This document shows, piece by piece, positions 14,601 through 21,422 of a stretch of 64,000 bases of DNA (positions are counted from its first letter, which is position 1; each line of letters starts with the position of its first letter). The notes beneath the pieces are model-generated. The model made no database searches, was not told the origin of the DNA, and worked only from the letters and a program-made list of their open reading frames with translations. Source of the DNA: Deroplatys truncata. Lineage: Eukaryota > Arthropoda > Insecta > Mantodea > Mantidae. Location of the stretch: positions 2,294,001 to 2,358,000 of the forward strand of contig CM060985.1 of NCBI GenBank assembly GCA_030765065.1, written 5' to 3'. The position numbers were made by a program, and so were the translations under genes.

Positions 14601-15765
14601 GTGCAGGGAAAGTAACTCCCAGCAATGCGTGCAAGCATCAACTAATTAGCCGGTAGAGAGAGGATTTACAAACATCACAGTGTAGTGCAGGGCAAGTAAC
14701 TCCCAGCAATGCGTGCAAGCATCAACTAATTAGCCGGTAGAGAGAGGATATACAAACATCACAGTGTAGTGCAGGGCAAGTAACTCCCAGGAATACGTGC
14801 AAGCACCAACTAATTATCCGGTAGAGAGAGGATATACAAACATCACAGTGTAGTGCAGGGATAGTAACTCCCAGGAATACGTGCAAGCATTAACTAATTA
14901 GCCGGAAGAGAGAGGATATACAAACATCACAGTGTAGTGCAGGGTTAGTAACTCCCAGCAATACGTGCATGCATCAACTAATTAGCCGGTAGAGGGAGGA
15001 TATTAAAACATCACAGTATAGTGCAGGGCAAGTAACTCCCAGCATTACGTGCAAGCAACAACTAATTAGCCGGCAGTGAGAGGATATACAAACATCACAG
15101 TGTAGTGCAGGGCAAGTAACTCCCAGCAATACGTGCAAGCATCAACTAATTAGCCGGTACACAGAGAGGGAACTCAAACATCACAGTGTAGTGCAGGGCA
15201 AGTAACTCCCAGCAATACGTGCAAGCATCAACTAATTAGCCGGTAAACAGAGTTAGTATACAAACATCACAGTATAGTGCAGGGCAAGTAACTCCCAGCA
15301 ATACGTGCAAGCATCAACTAATTAGCCGGTAGAGAGAGGGAATGCAAACATCACAGTATAGTGCAGGGCAAGTAACTCCCAGCAATACGTGCAATCATCA
15401 ACTAATTAGCCGGTAGAGAGAGGGAACACAAACATCACAGTATAGTGCAGGGCAAGTAACTGCCAGCAATACGTGCAAGCATCAACTAATTAGCCAGTAG
15501 AGAGAGGGTATATAAACATCACAGTGTAGTGCAGGGCAAGTAACTCCCAGCAATACGTGCAAGCATCAACTAATTAGCCGATACACAGAGAGGGAACTCA
15601 AATATCACAGTGCAGTGCAGGGCAAGTAACTCCCAGCAATACGTGCAAGCATCAACTAATTAGCCGGTACACAGAGAAGGAACACAAACATCACAGTGTA
15701 GTGCAGGGCAAGTAACTCCCAGCAATACGTGCAAGCATCAACTAATTAGCCGGTACACAGAGAGG

Positions 15766-15771
15766 GAACAC
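15766..15771. repeat. Left target site duplication GAACAC
   Basis: The six bases GAACAC precede the element and are repeated directly after it at 34424-34429. In an uninterrupted monomer the sequence reads GAGGGAACACAAACATCAC, so removing the element and one copy restores a normal satellite unit. A 6-bp duplication is the rule for Polinton integration. Confidence 0.92.
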
Positions 15772-15925
15772 AGTAGTATAAGTCCCGGATGAGCCAATTG
15801 GATTAACGATAATCCTGCCGCTAGGGGCGCTAGTGTCTCTAGTGTCGCTGCGAGCGACGGCGGCAAGTTTGAAAAGCGCTATGAGCGGAAGGATTATCGT
15901 TATTGCAATTGGCTCATCCGGGACT
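15772..15925 (+). repeat. Polinton terminal inverted repeat, 15.8 kb end
   Basis: About 154 bp match the reverse complement of 34280-34423 with scattered substitutions and one 9-bp insertion (a duplicated TCTCTAGTG-like stretch). The repeat is also self-complementary: the arm 15781-15823 (AGTCCCGGATGAGCC, then AACGATAATCC) pairs with 15884-15925 (GGATTATCGTT, then GGCTCATCCGGGACT). The terminus could therefore fold into one long imperfect hairpin. Confidence 0.93.
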
Positions 15926-16145
15926 GTTTTCTTTACTTATAATTTGAATACAGTGCATTGGATAAAGATATGAATTCATAGTTTAGATTAACATGATGTA
16001 TTATTTGCTTAACATATGAATACATGGTTTGAGAATAACAATGGATTATTTGATTACAGGAGATTAACATATGAATACAATAAATGAACAATATAAGAAA
16101 TATTAGGAGAAAAAAGCACATTAAAATTCATAGTCTGTTGAGGCA
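15926..16145. other. A/T-rich subterminal spacer
   Basis: About 220 bp lie between the terminal repeat and the last gene. The stretch is A/T rich and contains two direct copies of TTAACATATGAATACA (near 16010 and 16066). A 62-codon minus-strand open frame here is low in complexity and hydrophobic, and I do not regard it as a gene. No clear polyadenylation signal was found for the gene cassette that ends at 16146. Confidence 0.6.
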
Positions 16146-16640
16146 CTAGGACACACAGATTTCGCGCACAACAATGATTTTAAAGTACGTCGTGCACTTT
16201 GAGTCCTCGTTATCGCTGCTGCTGTTGCTATCGACGGTAAATTGGTGGATACGTTTGGTGATGCAGGTGACGAGCAGGTAAGAGAAACTTTCGTTGACGA
16301 ACTCGGTGAAGGTTGGTATATAGATGTGGATGGTAAATTCGTTGTAATGGCTGGTTGAGAAGCATCCTGTGGATGTGACTTTGTTGGTTAGAGCAGGAAT
16401 GTTGCTGTTTCCGAGGTATATGATGCATAGTGCGTCTTGTTGATGCTGGTGCGCTTTGGTAGGTACGCATTTGACGTGGACGGCGTGAGCCCCTTGGACG
16501 TCGAGTGTGATGGTGACAACTCTGCTGCTGCGGAAAAGGGAGTTCGAGATGCAGAGGATACGGTTAGGTGAAGCTGCGTTGAGAATGAGTTGCAGGTTAA
16601 GATTGTTCCCCACGGGGACGGGATAGGTTTCGTCGGACAT
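16146..16640 (-). CDS. Unknown Polinton accessory protein, 164 aa
   Basis: I do not recognise the family. The protein is 164 residues. It alternates hydrophobic and polar residues in a pattern expected for a beta-rich fold, and has a serine/acidic patch (SNSSSDNEDS) near residue 145. No signal peptide or membrane segment stands out. Its ATG shares one base with the TAA of the 105-residue gene (TAATG at 16640), so it is the last member of a four-gene overlapping cassette. It is the gene nearest the 15.8 kb end. The frame is intact, unlike the replication genes of the element, and the cassette position suggests an accessory role. That role is inference only. Confidence 0.7.
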   Translation of the reverse strand: MSDETYPVPVGNNLNLQLILNAASPNRILCISNSLFRSSRVVTITLDVQGAHAVHVKCVPTKAHQHQQDALCIIYLGNSNIPALTNKVTSTGCFSTSHYNEFTIHIYIPTFTEFVNESFSYLLVTCITKRIHQFTVDSNSSSDNEDSKCTTYFKIIVVREICVS

Positions 16641-16957
16641 TATTTAGAGTTATATGGGGAGAACGTGACGATGTGACGTTTGAAACCGCTGCGTAGTTTT
16701 TCCTCGCCTGCGTATATGATGCAGAATGAGGTAGAGTTGAGTTTGTTGATCAGTTCTGGAGAGGCTTTTGCAAATCTTGTTGGTAGGAAAACTTCTGTGT
16801 CGTTGTAGAGTTTGGCGACGAGCTTTGTACCGTGAACGGTGTCGAGTGTTTGGACGCCGACGACACGATACGGTACGTGCTGTTCAAGCGTAGATACGCT
16901 GAGAGTGTCGGCGCTGCGGGAAAGTTCTTCTAGCTCTTTAAGGGCGTCCTGTGACAT
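16640..16957 (-). CDS. Small conserved-looking accessory protein, 105 aa (possible OB-like)
   Basis: The 105-residue protein begins with a short acidic helix (ALKELEEL). A compact alpha/beta segment follows, containing PYRVVGVQTLDTVHG, TKLVAKLY, VFLPTRFAKASPEL and IIYAGEE. The pattern of a beta strand, then T..G, then a strand and a V.LP.RF motif recalls small single-stranded nucleic-acid binding proteins seen in mobile elements. This is a weak resemblance and not a firm assignment. It overlaps the preceding gene by 20 bp and the next by one base. Pieces of a related sequence recur near 32520 and 33835 in the right arm of the same element, always around the RFAKA region. Confidence 0.72.
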   Translation of the reverse strand: MSQDALKELEELSRSADTLSVSTLEQHVPYRVVGVQTLDTVHGTKLVAKLYNDTEVFLPTRFAKASPELINKLNSTSFCIIYAGEEKLRSGFKRHIVTFSPYNSK

Positions 16958-17237
16958 TATGACGGCACAGATGGCAGTTTTTGATAAACGGGGGAGGACC
17001 GTCTATATGAGTGGTTTGATGAGGAAGGTTGTAGTGTTGTTTACACGTGCGATAAGGTGCGCAAACTACCTGTGCGTCTCTGGGAAGTTGGTTCCACACA
17101 AGGTCGACGTCGCTTGGGGGATAACGTTCAAAGATGTATATGCCGTTCTGCAGCAGCACTTGGCGTTCCCTGGGCAGTAGCAGGTGTATTCTTCGTCCGT
17201 TATCGAGATACCGAAAGAGCACGATGAAGCAGTTCAT
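16938..17237 (-). CDS. Unknown Polinton accessory protein, 99 aa, Cys/His C-terminus
   Basis: The 99-residue protein has no recognised family. The N-terminal half is hydrophobic and aromatic (NCFIVLFRYL, then a GIYIFERYP strand). The C-terminal half has paired cysteines and histidines (C..YRTCKQHY and CHLCRHN), which would suit a zinc-binding knuckle. The start codon overlaps the stop of the upstream 62-residue gene as ATGA (17237-17234). Translation of the pair may therefore be coupled, or the genes may be read from one message. Confidence 0.65.
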   Translation of the reverse strand: MNCFIVLFRYLDNGRRIHLLLPRERQVLLQNGIYIFERYPPSDVDLVWNQLPRDAQVVCAPYRTCKQHYNLPHQTTHIDGPPPFIKNCHLCRHNVTGRP

Positions 17238-17422
17238 GTGGTGTTTCTAGCGGAGTACCTTCGAAGGAATTGTTGAATTTGCTTGTTGAGTTGATCGAGG
17301 TCTTCGTAGAAACCGAGTTGACACTGCGTGCACAGGCTGGTGAGACGGTGCCTAAGTTCGCAGCTGCACGTTTGGTGAAAGCAAAACGAGCAGTGGAAGT
17401 CTTTACACGTCGGTCCTGGCAT
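17234..17422 (-). CDS. Small cysteine-rich protein, 62 aa
   Basis: The start is chosen at 17422, the first ATG downstream of the predicted transcription start at 17448. The frame is open further upstream, but that part would lie above the TATA/initiator pair. The protein has cysteines at about residues 6, 11, 14, 19, 21, 31 and 34 plus histidines at 10, 16 and 25, a pattern suited to a zinc ribbon or treble-clef fold. The C-terminal part is a short polar helix (DQLNKQIQQFLRR). It is the first gene of the four-gene cassette. The family is unknown, and a regulatory or nucleic-acid binding role would be a guess. Confidence 0.65.
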   Translation of the reverse strand: MPGPTCKDFHCSFCFHQTCSCELRHRLTSLCTQCQLGFYEDLDQLNKQIQQFLRRYSARNTT

Positions 17423-17444
17423 TCCCCCACGGCTGGCTAGCACC

Positions 17445-17480
17445 GAATGAAGGGGAAAAGAATGCGCGTGCATAAATATA
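17445..17480 (-). promoter_or_regulatory. TATA box and TCATTC initiator for the accessory cassette
   Basis: On the minus strand TATATTTATG (17480-17471) is followed by TCATTC (17450-17445). The initiator A lies 32 bases after the first T of the TATA box, which is canonical spacing. TCATTC fits the arthropod initiator consensus TCAKTY. The first ATG downstream is the 62-residue gene at 17422. Three 48-bp repeats lie immediately upstream. Confidence 0.65.
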
Positions 17481-17493
17481 ACCCAACTGCCGG

Positions 17494-17640
17494 AAGCAGG
17501 AAATCACTGGTGGGGGAAAAGTTCGTTGGAGATTTACCACATCAGGGGGAAGCACTGGTGGGGGAAAAGTTCGTTGGAGAATTACCACATCAGGGGGAAG
17601 CACTGGTGGGGGAAACGTTCGTTGGAGGTTCACTACATCC
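17494..17640. repeat. Three 48-bp tandem repeats upstream of a promoter
   Basis: Three copies of a 48-bp unit (CACTGGTGGGGGAAAAGTTC, then GTTGGAGATTTACCACATC and AGGGGGAAG on the plus strand) end about 15 bp from the TATA box at 17480. The third copy is diverged. The period is a multiple of three, so frames stay open on both strands and read as 16-residue repeats. I interpret the repeat as DNA-level (enhancer-like) rather than coding. Confidence 0.75.
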
Positions 17641-17700
17641 GCCGGAAGCGCTTAGCGATTATTGCACAACATCCGCAGCAAAAACACTGTGTCCGTTGAT

Positions 17701-18174
17701 TTAACGGTTTTCGTCTTGGAGGAGAACTCTGTTTTGAACGGTGCTGAACATGCAAACGCCGTGAATGTGATCGGGTATGATATAGGGTGATTCGCGACCC
17801 AAATGCGCCGCTAAGCACGTGCCATAGCACATGGGGTTTTCGTTTAACATTTGCTGCATTTTGTCTGTGGAAATGTATTGCTGTTCGTAGAAAACGATGT
17901 ATAAACCTCTTGCGGGCACAAATTGGAACCACTGATGTTGTGCGTCTTCTTTATCTGCTTTGAAATGGATATCGTTGAAGTACATGTTAGATAGCACAAA
18001 ATGAATTTTGGTTTCGCAGCTGTGAACTCTGGCGGAGACGGATTTTCCGTCGTAGGTGCTGTCGACGAAGCGAAGTGCATAAGGTGTATTTTTATGGGGG
18101 TGACCGTCCACCTCGTAGTTTTTAAACACCTTACTGTCATGGTACTACACCGACAGGTAATTTCTGTAACCCAT
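17701..18174 (-). pseudogene. Unknown Polinton protein interrupted by in-frame TAG
   Basis: From 18147 downstream a 142-codon frame is open to 17701. Reading continues upstream in the same frame through a TAG codon (18147-18145) to an ATG at 18174 and beyond, with protein-like sequence on both sides (MGYRNYLSV before, YHDSKVFKNYE after). The stop is therefore probably a mutation in one gene rather than the start of a new one. The downstream frame has no early ATG, since its first candidate is GTG. The product shows aromatic, beta-like segments and no recognised family. The true start could lie upstream of 18174. Confidence 0.6.
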
Positions 18175-18244
18175 GATGCGGGAGCGAAGGGTGCGACATG
18201 ATTGGGTGAGGTGCGGTTGGAACGCTGGTAGAAATACATACGAA

Positions 18245-18956
18245 CTAAGGACTATTTTGTGAGATGCGCAGTGCGAAATGGGTGTTGAGGAAATGATGAA
18301 CCTCGAGGAATGTTCTAAAATTGGCGCACCGTATGTACTTGGTGAACTGCGTGAAATTCATGTTATGTAAGGGAACGTTGGAGGCATGGTTGTGAAGCAT
18401 GTACTTGTGGTATGCCATGATTTGATTTTGCACGTCCGTCTCTTCCTTCTTTTTGTGATACATGATGTCGGTAATGATGCGCTGCAGGGCATGCAACACG
18501 TGCCATTCTTGTTGGTTGAGCGTAACGGATGCGCCTTGCGGGTCTTTGAAAACGAGCTTTAGCTTTCCGAACACAAACTTAAACACGATGGTGACGCTGT
18601 CGCTGAATTGAAATTCCTGTAGACGTCCCTGTGGGTCATTCAAGCGTTTGTGAATGATGGGGATGGCTTCGACGAGTTTGTGCCACTGCGAGGAACTCAT
18701 GACGACTGCGTTGTGCTGTCCACATTTGGCAATGGCGACGACGAGATGGTGCGGCGGCTGGGGGGAGAATCCCACACTGACGAATTTAGTTTGTTGCGGG
18801 TTGAGGAAGTAGATATCCGCCAGAGGACCCACAACTGCACTGTGTTGGAATTGTGCTGGCGGAGCAGGGCTGTCGGGATGCTGTTGGAGGTCGAAGATGG
18901 GTAGTTTCCTTTTTTCCCCGGGTTTCGAGGTGGTCGGGGTTTGACATCCGGTTATA
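18245..18956 (-). CDS. Possible PC4-like (ssDNA/coactivator fold) protein
   Basis: About 236 codons are open. Two similar segments, FVSVGFSP.PPHHLVVAIAK followed by VVMSSSQWHKLVEAI, and VTIVFKFVFGKLKLVF followed by VTLNQQEWHVLHAL, each show several strands ending in a helix with a (S/N)QQW/EW motif. This resembles the strand-strand-helix pattern of PC4-type single-stranded DNA binding domains, but it is by-eye similarity only. The reading frame has no suitable ATG. It begins at a splice-acceptor-like site (TTCCAG, 18958-18957), or needs a frameshift in the homopolymer GGGGAAAAAAGG near 18915. The start is therefore unresolved and the gene may be spliced, fused to the protease, or frameshifted. 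Confidence 0.5.
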
Positions 18957-19046
18957 CTGGAACACACAAAACAATAATAATAATGTGAGGGATAGAGAGA
19001 TAAACGGGATAGGAAAAAGCAAGCTAATACATAGGTGCGGACCTAC
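18957..19046 (-). other. Candidate 90-bp intron
   Basis: The minus strand reads CAG|GTAGGT at 19047/19046 and a pyrimidine-rich TTGTTTTGTGTGTTCCAG ending at 18957. Removing it would join the short exon 19127-19047 to the PC4-like frame without a stop in one phase. Length and signals fit small arthropod introns. No transcript evidence is available here. Confidence 0.45.
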
Positions 19047-19708
19047 CTGGTCGGCGTGCTGCATGGTACACTCTGAATGAGGCGAGCGGCACCGTGACGT
19101 TGATTTTTATATGAGCAGGAGCGTCTTCTGAAAGCACGTGCAAGAGGATGGATTAGGTTAGATGTGATGAATAGTGACACACACACACACACACACGTAC
19201 TCACCTTCAAGGGTTGACAAGTTTGCTGAGCGTCAAAGCACTTTGCGCGGCATGCGTCTTTGTACGTTTTGCGAATGACGACATCATTATGCGCGTGATT
19301 GCTGACGTGAAATTTTGAGAAGAATTTATGCTTAGGTAAGCCGGAGCAGCGGTGGGTGAGGTAGGCGATGACGTAATGACCGCAAGTGGTGCTGTCGAAA
19401 CCTTGCAGCCTTCTGGCGTTGGTGGACCAACGCGTCCCGCAGACCGAATTTAAGAACCGGAGAAAATGGGGCGAAAGCGGCCCTATGCCGTAATTGTCAA
19501 AATATTCTCCATGCGAGTTTTTATCCACAAAGATGCAAACCCAGTGTTGCCCGGATTTGGTGCTGGGGTCGGTGTTAGCCACTAGCGCCAAGGGAGGCGA
19601 TCGAATTCCGTGAAGTACGGGTAGTTTATCGCAGGGGTAGACGCCTAAAAAGTGAGAGCGCGTAGTGGGGCATGTCGATAGAAACCGTTGAATTTGAAAG
19701 GTGTTCAT
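19043..19708 (-). CDS. Adenain-like cysteine protease
   Basis: This is the Polinton maturation protease of the adenovirus protease/Ulp1 fold, expected to process capsid precursors. The catalytic set is visible in order: His55 in GQHW, Asp71 in EYFDNYG, Gln102 and Cys109 in STTCGHY. The ATG overlaps the major capsid stop as ATGA (19708-19705). The open frame is 221 codons, but the last 50 or so do not look like the family. A consensus donor (AAG|GTGAGT) follows codon 168 at 19205/19204, and an acceptor (TTTCAG) ends at 19128. Splicing this 77-bp segment would end the protein a few residues later. Without splicing the frame runs to 19043. The catalytic part is intact. Confidence 0.88.
   Translation of the reverse strand: MNTFQIQRFLSTCPTTRSHFLGVYPCDKLPVLHGIRSPPLALVANTDPSTKSGQHWVCIFVDKNSHGEYFDNYGIGPLSPHFLRFLNSVCGTRWSTNARRLQGFDSTTCGHYVIAYLTHRCSGLPKHKFFSKFHVSNHAHNDVVIRKTYKDACRAKCFDAQQTCQPLKVSTCVCVCVSLFITSNLIHPLARAFRRRSCSYKNQRHGAARLIQSVPCSTPTR
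19075..19112 (-). promoter_or_regulatory. TATA box and TCATTC initiator after the protease gene
   Basis: Minus-strand TATAAAAATC (19111-19102) is followed 33 bases later by the initiator A of TCATTC (19080-19075). This is the same arrangement and the same initiator hexamer as at 17480/17445. The first ATG below it is at 19064, just before a splice-donor-like CAGGTAGGT. It probably drives the PC4-like and 18.1 kb genes. Confidence 0.55.
19177..19196. repeat. (AC)n microsatellite
   Basis: Ten AC dinucleotides lie directly after a donor-like GTGAGT on the minus strand. In the unspliced protease frame they encode alternating Cys-Val, which is not typical of the family and supports an intron or a decayed 3' end. 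Confidence 0.9.
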
Positions 19709-20991
19709 GATACCAAAATGGATCGGTTGGCGTCGATTTCGACCGTGCGATGTATTTCCGCTAGCAGCAGAAGTATGACCGGTTCTGTCAATTTATCGGC
19801 AAAACCGATGCTTATAGAGACGGTTCCGTGGCGCTGACCCGAGATGTGAGACTCGTTAGCGCTCATGTCTGCAGTGAGATCGAAAACCATTATCGTATAC
19901 CCTTGCGGGTAGGTTTCTCTGGAGATGGAGTGTCCCTCGTCCTTGAAATGAATGCCTAGGCCGTCCTGCAGGGTTTGAAAGCATTGCAAATAGTGTCCCT
20001 TTGTAAAGTCGGGTTGCAGAGGTTGGGAGGGAACGGGTTGCCCGTTCACGTAGAGCTGAAAGAAGTTCATTTTAAAATGTTTCAAGTTGTACGGATTTGA
20101 GTTAAAATGGCCGGAATAGACCTTGTCGGTGACCATGGCTACTACCACTCTCCTGGAAACTTGCCCTACCAACACGTCGCTAAACGTCATTGCCCTGGAC
20201 TCCTTGGGGATGCTGAGAGCGTGAAAGCTGACGTCCTTGAGATGGTACTTTGCGTTGCCCTTTGCGAGCACGGCCTGGTGCGCGAGCTTTATGGTCGGCG
20301 AGGGCCGCACCAATTTTAAGCGCAGCGTGGCAGACACGATGTCGGCGTACCCCTTAAAGGTATCTACGTCGGAAAACAGATAAAACTGGGGAGAGGCGGG
20401 AGTGAGCTTGACAGTCATGCTAACATTGTTCAAAAGCAGCTTATCCTGTCTAAAAAGAGCGTTGGACAGAGGACCGATGAGCTGTACGACGTTGCTCCCT
20501 TTGGTAAACCCCTGACGCCACTGAAAACCCGCATTGGCGATAAAAGTGTCCAATATGCCTGCCGTGTACTTTCTCCAGAGGGTGGATTCTAGTTTGGTGT
20601 TCATGGCATCTTCGGAGTAATTGAGAAGCGTCTCGAGGTAGGTTCTATAGGGGTAACCGGCTTGCGGCATGGAGACGATGACGTTATTGAGGGTTACCTC
20701 CACCTGTTGAAACAGGGAATTTAAGGCGTTGTTGACCAGAGTGGCGTTAGCGTCAGCGTTTAAGGCCTCTCCTTTGTCATCTACAATGCGCACTATGAGT
20801 TCGAGTTCGACGTAGGTCAAGTCTAGGTAATCGTCCGCATTTCCGGAATAATGAAAGGTGATGGGGGCATTTTTCATTAAAGTGTTTTGAGGGTTTAGGT
20901 ATAGGAACCGTGACTCCTCGATGCTCATCTGAACCGGCACCTCTGTAAAGAGGTCCAGTTCGGAACTCATGTGGACGGCCGCGTCTGCCAT
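19705..20991 (-). CDS. Polinton major capsid protein (double jelly-roll)
   Basis: The intact 428-residue frame matches the widespread animal Polinton capsid family by its pattern: an N-terminal SELDLF element with a nearby Q..IE motif, YLDLTYVELE, NNALNSLFQQVEVTLNN, YPYRTYLETLLNY and a closing EIDANR segment. In this family the protein forms the trimeric, hexon-like capsomer of an icosahedral particle. Start and stop are fixed by neighbours: the ATG shares a base with the stop of the upstream small gene (TAATG, 20993-20989), and the stop overlaps the protease start. No break is visible, which contrasts with the damaged polymerase and integrase genes. Confidence 0.9.
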   Translation of the reverse strand: MADAAVHMSSELDLFTEVPVQMSIEESRFLYLNPQNTLMKNAPITFHYSGNADDYLDLTYVELELIVRIVDDKGEALNADANATLVNNALNSLFQQVEVTLNNVIVSMPQAGYPYRTYLETLLNYSEDAMNTKLESTLWRKYTAGILDTFIANAGFQWRQGFTKGSNVVQLIGPLSNALFRQDKLLLNNVSMTVKLTPASPQFYLFSDVDTFKGYADIVSATLRLKLVRPSPTIKLAHQAVLAKGNAKYHLKDVSFHALSIPKESRAMTFSDVLVGQVSRRVVVAMVTDKVYSGHFNSNPYNLKHFKMNFFQLYVNGQPVPSQPLQPDFTKGHYLQCFQTLQDGLGIHFKDEGHSISRETYPQGYTIMVFDLTADMSANESHISGQRHGTVSISIGFADKLTEPVILLLLAEIHRTVEIDANRSILVS

Positions 20992-21422
20992 TACGAAAAT
21001 ACGTCGTGCACCTTACGCCTACCGCGTTTCAGCTTGGACTGCTTGCTCTTTTTGGATTTGCTCGGTTTTATTCTCTTGAGGCGCCTGGGGCCGGAACCGA
21101 GCATGGCATCGAGCTTTTCGTCGGCTTTTCGCTTTAAATTGTATCCGGACTCCTTGAGCCTCCGTTGGAGCGCTTCCTTTGGCGCTGCTCCCGCGACAGT
21201 CACATCGGACAGAACGTGAGCGCCCGCCTTTAAGGCCTCCTTTCCGACTGCTTTTGTTCCGCTCTTTAAAAACGGTAGCAACCTTCTGAAGAGTCCTCCG
21301 AGGGCTGAAAAGAGACCGCTGCCTCTTTGGTAGCGCTTGCCCCTGTAGAGAATGAAATCGCGATCGTCGAACGCGCCGCCGGCCTGATTGAGGTAGTACC
21401 GCGTCACGGCGTGCACGTCCAT
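20991..21422 (-). CDS. Small virion-type protein: Gly-rich, amphipathic helix, basic tail (143 aa)
   Basis: The start at 21422 (MDVHAVTRYYLNQ) is chosen because it forms TAATG with the stop of the preceding gene. The longer upstream frame is a shadow. The protein has an N-terminal YYLNQAGG segment, a glycine-flanked amphipathic stretch (GLFSALGGLFRRLLPFLK), a helical region AVGKEALKAGAHVL and a strongly basic C-terminus (KRIKPSKSKKSKQSK). This layout is characteristic of a small protein commonly found beside the capsid gene in Polintons and adintovirus-like elements, and has been compared with adenovirus core or membrane-lytic proteins. Exact function is inference. The frame is intact. Confidence 0.75.
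   Translation of the reverse strand: MDVHAVTRYYLNQAGGAFDDRDFILYRGKRYQRGSGLFSALGGLFRRLLPFLKSGTKAVGKEALKAGAHVLSDVTVAGAAPKEALQRRLKESGYNLKRKADEKLDAMLGSGPRRLKRIKPSKSKKSKQSKLKRGRRKVHDVFS

Larger units (their letters stand above)
1..15765. repeat. 84-88 bp satellite, left array
   Basis: Tandem monomers of about 86 bp fill the whole interval, roughly 180 copies. A typical unit runs from AGCCGGTACACAGAGAGGG through ATACAAACATCACAG, TGCAGGGCAAGTAACTCCCAG and CAATACGTGCAAGCATCAACTAATT. Variant blocks differ mainly after CCGG (TACACAGAGAGG against TAGAGAGAGG) and in AGCC against AGTC. The palindrome CTAATTAG is kept in most units. No non-satellite insertion is visible before the Polinton. The short open frames across monomers repeat the same peptides and are by-products of the period, not genes. 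Confidence 0.97.

Noticed and set aside
1-15765. CRISPR-like appearance of regularly spaced repeats
   Set aside because: The whole 84-88 bp unit repeats with gradual divergence, and there are no unique spacers between short constant repeats. The context is eukaryotic satellite DNA.
15933-16121. 62-codon hydrophobic minus-strand frame near the Polinton end
   Set aside because: It is A/T-rich low complexity in the subterminal spacer, with no overlap junction like those of the real genes.
17447-17704. 85-codon plus-strand frame with 16-residue repeats
   Set aside because: It comes from the 48-bp tandem repeat whose period is a multiple of three. It opposes the cassette promoter and is open on both strands.
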